Source: Bagarius yarrelli (lineage: Eukaryota; Chordata; Actinopteri; Siluriformes; Sisoridae). From it: a stretch of 64,000 nt of DNA. The position numbers and the translations under genes were made by a program. The notes below the pieces were generated by a model that did not search any database, was not told the origin of the DNA, and saw nothing but the letters and a program-made list of their open reading frames with translations. The DNA lies in the NCBI GenBank assembly GCA_005784505.1, contig VCAZ01000252.1:221072-285071 (forward strand), read 5' to 3'. Positions 59,830 through 64,000 of the stretch are shown here, piece after piece; positions within the stretch are counted from its first letter, which is position 1, and the number at the start of each line of letters is the position of its first letter.

Positions 59830-60085
59830 AGGGGGGGCAGGGGTGGCTCAAATGGTTAAGGTGCTGAGTTGTTAATCTGTAGACCAGAAACACCTGGGTT
59901 CAAGCCCCACCTCGCCAACAATTCAACCGTCCGTTGGGTCCTTGAGCAACCCTGACCATTCCTGCCCCAGGGGCACTGTATCATAGCTGACCCTGCGCCC
60001 TGACCCCAACCCCACTAAGATGGGATATGCGAAAAATGCATTTCATTGGCTCTGTACACATACCTTGCACAATGACAATGAATTG
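59828..60085 (+). mobile_element. tRNA-derived SINE, copy A2
   Basis: It has GGCAGGGGTGGCTCAAATGG, then GTTAAGGTGC (A-box region), CCTGGGTTCAAGCCCC (B box), GTTGGGTCCTTGAGCAA and a 3' end 'caatgacaatgaattgaat'. Same family as 21340-21498 and better preserved. It lies in the divergent promoter region. Confidence 0.88.
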
Positions 60086-60395
60086 AATATACTATAGATA
60101 GATAGTAATTTTAAATAGAAGTCATTTTCTTAAGTACTTTTAAGAGGAACAAAATTGGGTTTTTCTTGCTTGTTTTTCTTTCTAAGGTGTGTCTTTCACT
60201 TCACACACCCAGGTTCTCCCTCAGTGACGTGTTCCGCTCTTTGAGTTGAGTTGAAGCTTCAGTTCCACTCAGTATCTACGAATCAGTTTAAGGTTTCTAT
60301 TAAATTTACACGGGAATTAATCGGCAGTAAATTTCTAATTGTGGGGTGTCCTTACTTTCTGCATTTCTCCAGATCAGACGGATAAAAGCAGCCGA

Positions 60396-62533
60396 ATGGA
60401 TACCACGGATTTTCTATCTTTTTTTACTTTAAAGGAGTTGTTAGATTTTTTCAGAAAGAATAAGACAAAGATGTCTTATTCGATAAAGGATCCGACCTTG
60501 TTTCTCAGACAGCTCCGAGACCACAATCTGGTACCTGTGAAACTCTTCAAGGTTAGAACTTTATTTTAGAACTTTATTTTAGAACATTTTATTTTTTACT
60601 CCGTTTATACAACATGTATAAATGCACCTTAAACCTGTTCTTTTAAATTCTGTACTAAGAGGAAACGTGCAAACACAAACCATAATATTCATCTTATGAA
60701 TTTACTTTTCCATAATGACACACAAGTATTTGGCCCAGACGTCAAATAAAGACACATAGACACCAAACACAAACCTTACAGTACAAAGCTTTAGTACTCA
60801 AAATTTACTCAAAAAATATTTTAAATTTGACATCTGGCCCAAATACTTGTGTGTCATTATGGAAATGTAAAGGCATAAGATGAATATTATGGTTTCTGTT
60901 TGCACGTGTGTGTGTTTGGGTATACATGCTCAAAGCTCTGCCTTAAAATGCATATCTAAGTAAAATTCTACTACTTTCAACACTGCACACACTGCCAATA
61001 TAAGCAAAACGTATATATGAACAATTTTTTAATTCTCTCTCTCTCTCTGTCTCTCTCTCTTTATCTTTCTTTCTTTCTCTCTCTCTGCAGGATGTTATGA
61101 GCAATGAGACAACTAAGCAGGATTGTGTGTATGAGATTTTGGAATGGGGGGAGGAGAAGAAAGAACAGTTTGTGAGCTCATTTTGGAGATGTGTGTTTCA
61201 GGAACACATCCAGGAGAAATATCCCATTTTCAACAAGCTCAGAAAAGAACTCCTGAACAGTCAGTGACTTATTTTTTTTAATTTTTTTGTGCTAATTCCA
61301 TTTGTTGTACCCCTGTGGTAGACAGGTGAAAGCTTTTTATTCATCCTAAATATAATTTTAATATCTTGATGAAAATACGTCCAATGCAGAGCAACAAAAA
61401 AAGACTAAAGAGGCTGAGGAAAAAGAGAGGGAGCGAAACCAAAAGAAAGGTGCATCTATAAAGAAGAAACTTAATCAGGAGCCAAATAAAGCAAAACCAG
61501 GCACGTCTTCTGAGTCGACCCGAAAGAGACCAGCCATAAAATCCAAATCCGGTGAGTTGGTGTAAATGTGATATTAAAATTTAAAGTAAAAAATTTCCTA
61601 ATGTTCGTATTGAAAAAAAAAAATACTTGGAGTGTAATCACATGATAAATTTGGGTAAAAACGGGTAACTGTTCATCTGCCAGGAGAAAAAGCATCCAAT
61701 GTGTTTAAGGATACAATAATTTATGGGTGTATAAAGTATTTTTATTATAATGTGAGCTCATATATCATCTTAAGTAAAAAAGCATGAATTTAATTACTTT
61801 AAGTTTAAAGCAGTAATTCCAGGATCTTCTTCCTCTTACTTAGTGCCGCTGTTTAAGAGAGAAAAGATTTCTGTTACCTGCAAAGGAAAGAAAGGTGTGT
61901 TGTTTCCAAAAAAGCTTGCCAAAGGTACACCTTTATTTGCATATTACATGTTATTATATATTCATTACATATGTTATACTAATAGTTTATTTTTTCACAA
62001 TGTTTAAAAGACCTCAGTTAGCAAAAACTCACAGTAAACTATAGTGAAGTGTTGTAATAAACTACACGCTTGTCTGCCTGATGGTGAATACAACTGAAAG
62101 ATGAACATTTAAGTAGCTCAAGGCTGTGTAAAAAAATGTATAACTCTTATTTTATACATATATACACACTGCTCTTATAGTTTATTATATATTGGTGCTT
62201 TTATTGGTACGGTTATGTTCTTCTAGGACAAGAGTGCATTTTTTATGGAGATAAATGGCTCAACCCACCCGAGTTTGAGAAAATTTCAGGAAAGGAAAGG
62301 TGTAAGAACTGGAAAACCAGCATCTGCTATCGAAATAAGCCACTGCAGAAATTCCTCAAGGTAACCCTCCTTTTCAAACAGTTACTATAAAGACACAGAC
62401 CAGGATGAAGCTGCAAGAACATACAAAAAACGCATTTTTCAACATTAACCTTCTTTCTTTTTGTCCTGTTGTTCTTTTATTTTGAAAGGATGGCCGTTTA
62501 AAATGTCGACATCGTTACAGAAGGCGTTTTTAG
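60396..62533 (+). CDS. Short Sp100-family protein: HSR and SAND domains only
   Basis: Six plus-strand exons join in phase to give 248 residues: 60396-60551, 61091-61259, 61390-61551, 61844-61924, 62227-62360, 62489-62533. The HSR domain spans about 1-108 (FLRQLRDHNLVPVKLFK, then VYEILEWGEEKKEQF and KYPIFNKLRKELL). A highly charged Lys/Glu linker with KRPAIKSKS covers 109-165. The SAND domain spans about 170-234 (ISVTCKGKKGVLF, WLNPPEFEKISG, CKNWKTSICYRNKPLQKFL) and keeps the KNWK motif. The tail ends in basic RHRYRRRF, a possible nuclear signal. It is collinear with exons 1-6 of the minus-strand neighbour, with exon lengths 156/159, 169/175, 162/225, 81/120, 134/134 and 45/42. It lacks PHD and bromodomain. 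No frameshift is seen. Like other HSR proteins it probably self-associates in nuclear bodies. Confidence 0.88.
60665..60906. mobile_element. Foldback (inverted-repeat) element
   Basis: The left arm 60665-60746 and right arm 60826-60906 are inverted copies of about 82 bp, matching at roughly nine of ten positions. The left arm has 'ccataatgacacacaagtat' and the right arm 'atacttgtgtgtcattatgg'. They are separated by about 79 bp. RNA from this intron would form a long hairpin. It lies in intron 1 of the short Sp100-family gene and is probably a MITE. Confidence 0.85.
61040..61090. repeat. (CT)n tract forming a splice acceptor
   Basis: A CT-rich run ends in CTGCAG|GATG and acts as the polypyrimidine tract for exon 2 of the plus-strand gene. 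Confidence 0.9.
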
Positions 62534-62884
62534 AAGGAGGTTTTGTGCCTTTTTATCCTTCTTCCAATTGTATCATGCTTTTATAACTTTTATTCTTTTA
62601 TTCGTTAAAAGAAATCTTTTTTTTTTCATTAGAGACAGACTTTAGTCCAGCTGTGGAAGAACCTGTAATTACATGGTTTACATTTATTACTTAAATCTAA
62701 AAAAAAGTCTTACTTTAATTGTAACAAATACATTTTTATTGTATAAATTAAACCCAAAAAAAGCTGGAACTTTGTTGTCCTTTTTGTGTGTTTGAGCGTC
62801 TGTGTGTTACTTTACTGCTGCTTGTTAGTATCTAGTGGAAAGACAAATGAATCGATGATGCCCCTGAAAATGGTATAACTGTAA

Positions 62885-62930
<46 letters not shown>

Positions 62931-63380
62931 AACGTAATACAGATCAGATTATCACTCAAATCACACACACTATTGAACTATTCCAGACTTTTATGGAGTT
63001 CTAATTTTAACCCAGTTTTTCTTATAAAAAAGTCTTCGACGGGCCTTCATACCTACAGAATGGTCTGTTTTGCGTTGATTTTCTTTTTCTGACTTTCTGT
63101 TCAGCAGTAAAGGTGTGGCTACGTTTAAAACACTCTTTTACTTTCACTGCAGCTTTTTCCTAACAATCAGTCCTCCTTCACCTTTATTATAAGATAAATC
63201 CTCACTCCTATACATGTCAGGGTAATTATATGCTTATTATTATTCTTATTCTTTTTGTTTTAGTGACCTACAAAAATTACAATAAAAAATACTTATTAGT
63301 GATTTTGAGTGATTGAGTTTGTTTGATGTTTTGTTGGGGGGGGGGTGTTTTTAGTTCATAAACAGTCTGAGGAGATGTTG
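62534..63380 (+). other. 3' flank of the short Sp100-family gene
   Basis: AT-rich 3' UTR or flank with a CA microsatellite at 62888-62925. The first perfect AATAAA lies at 63281-63286; an earlier ATTAAA-type signal is at 62746-62751. No further gene is seen. Confidence 0.45.
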
Positions 63381-63917
63381 ATAGAGAGATCTATCTCTCT
63401 CACACACTCTTTCTATCTTTCTCTATCTCTCACACACACTCTTTCTATCTGTCTCTATCTCTCACACACTCTCTCTTTATCTTTCACACACACACTCTTT
63501 CTCTCTATTTATCTATCTTTCACACACACACTCTCTATCTATCTATCTTTCACATACACACTCTCTTTCTCTCTCTCTCTCTCTATCTTTCATACACACA
63601 CACACTCTCTCTCTCTCTATCTCATCTATCTTTCACACACACACTCTCTCTCTCTTGTCTTTCATACACACACACACACTCTCTCTTTTATCTATCTTTC
63701 ACACACACTCACTCTTTCCCTCTCTATTTATCTATCTTTCACACACACACACTCTCTCTCTCTCTTTCTTTCACACACACACTCTCTTTCTCTCTATTTA
63801 TCTATCTTTCACACACACACACTCTTTCTATCTGTCTCTATCTCTCACACACACTCTCTATCTTTCTCTATCTTTCATACACACACTCTCTCTCTATCTT
63901 TATCTATCTTTCACACA

Positions 63918-63954
<37 letters not shown>

Positions 63955-63963
63955 ATACACACA

Positions 63964-64000
<37 letters not shown>
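63381..64000. repeat. Compound CT/CACA/TATC simple-sequence block
   Basis: Blocks of CTCTCT, CACACA and TATCTTTC alternate to the right edge with a loose period of 35-60 bp, so this is a higher-order array of microsatellites. It continues out of the window. Confidence 0.95.

Larger units (their letters stand above)
59460..60395. promoter_or_regulatory. Divergent intergenic region between the two Sp100-family genes
   Basis: The two start codons (59459 minus, 60396 plus) are 937 bp apart and transcription diverges. Near the minus gene is AAAACGAAAGTT (59600-59611), and near the plus gene is TTTCACTTC (60194-60202, GAAGTGAAA on the minus strand). Both resemble IRF/ISRE sites of the GAAANNGAAA type. 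The plus gene probably has a non-coding first exon, because a good acceptor (CATTTCTCCAG) precedes its ATG by 25 bp. A GATA/TATC run and a SINE have inserted between. Confidence 0.5.

Noticed and set aside
59828..60085. tRNA gene
   Set aside because: The A and B boxes belong to a SINE with a tRNA-unrelated body and tail, repeated at 21340-21498.
60339..60395. Earlier start for the short Sp100-family protein at 60339
   Set aside because: The codon is TTG and the stretch includes a good splice acceptor (CTCCAG); the ATG at 60396 fits the paralogue's start.

Overview
The window is vertebrate nuclear DNA, almost certainly from a teleost fish. It has small exons with GT-AG introns, very dense microsatellites and minisatellites, tRNA-derived SINEs, and DNA transposons of teleost type. 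Coding exons translate to recognisable vertebrate proteins. I cannot name the species. Many coordinates below come from hand-tracing splice sites and checking that reading phases join.

Four genes are supported. (1) kansl1 (KAT8/MOF NSL-complex scaffold), minus strand: exons at 743-14567, a probable non-coding first exon near 33.6 kb, and its 3' end beyond the left edge. (2) cdc27 (APC/C subunit APC3), minus strand, 35317-48453, all 19 coding exons traced. (3) A Sp100/Sp140-family chromatin reader, minus strand, 50077-59459, 15 coding exons, 603 residues, ordered HSR - SAND - SAND - PHD - bromodomain. (4) A short paralogue on the plus strand, 60396-62533, 6 coding exons, 248 residues, HSR - SAND only. 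Genes 1-3 lie head to tail on the minus strand with short gaps. Genes 3 and 4 diverge from a shared region of about 0.94 kb.

Layout: 0-14.6 kb is kansl1 coding exons with a long intron full of simple repeats and MITEs. 14.6-33.6 kb is inferred kansl1 intron 1, with large minisatellite arrays at 15.5-18.3, 20.0-20.5 and 24.3-27.6 kb and a CpG-rich block at 30.4-31.0 kb. 33.6-48.8 kb is cdc27. 49-62.6 kb is the Sp100-family pair, with nested transposons, a 1-kb minisatellite of 17-bp units and a 160-bp-stem foldback repeat nearby. 62.6-64 kb is 3' flank ending in CT/CA simple repeats.

The most interesting signals are the tandem SAND domains in one Sp100-family protein (the second with a degraded KDWK-type motif) and the collinear, divergently transcribed short paralogue. 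Others are IRF/ISRE-like motifs in the shared promoter, and a 400-nt polypyrimidine tract directly before one splice acceptor. Two one-base deficits in cdc27 homopolymers look like sequence errors.
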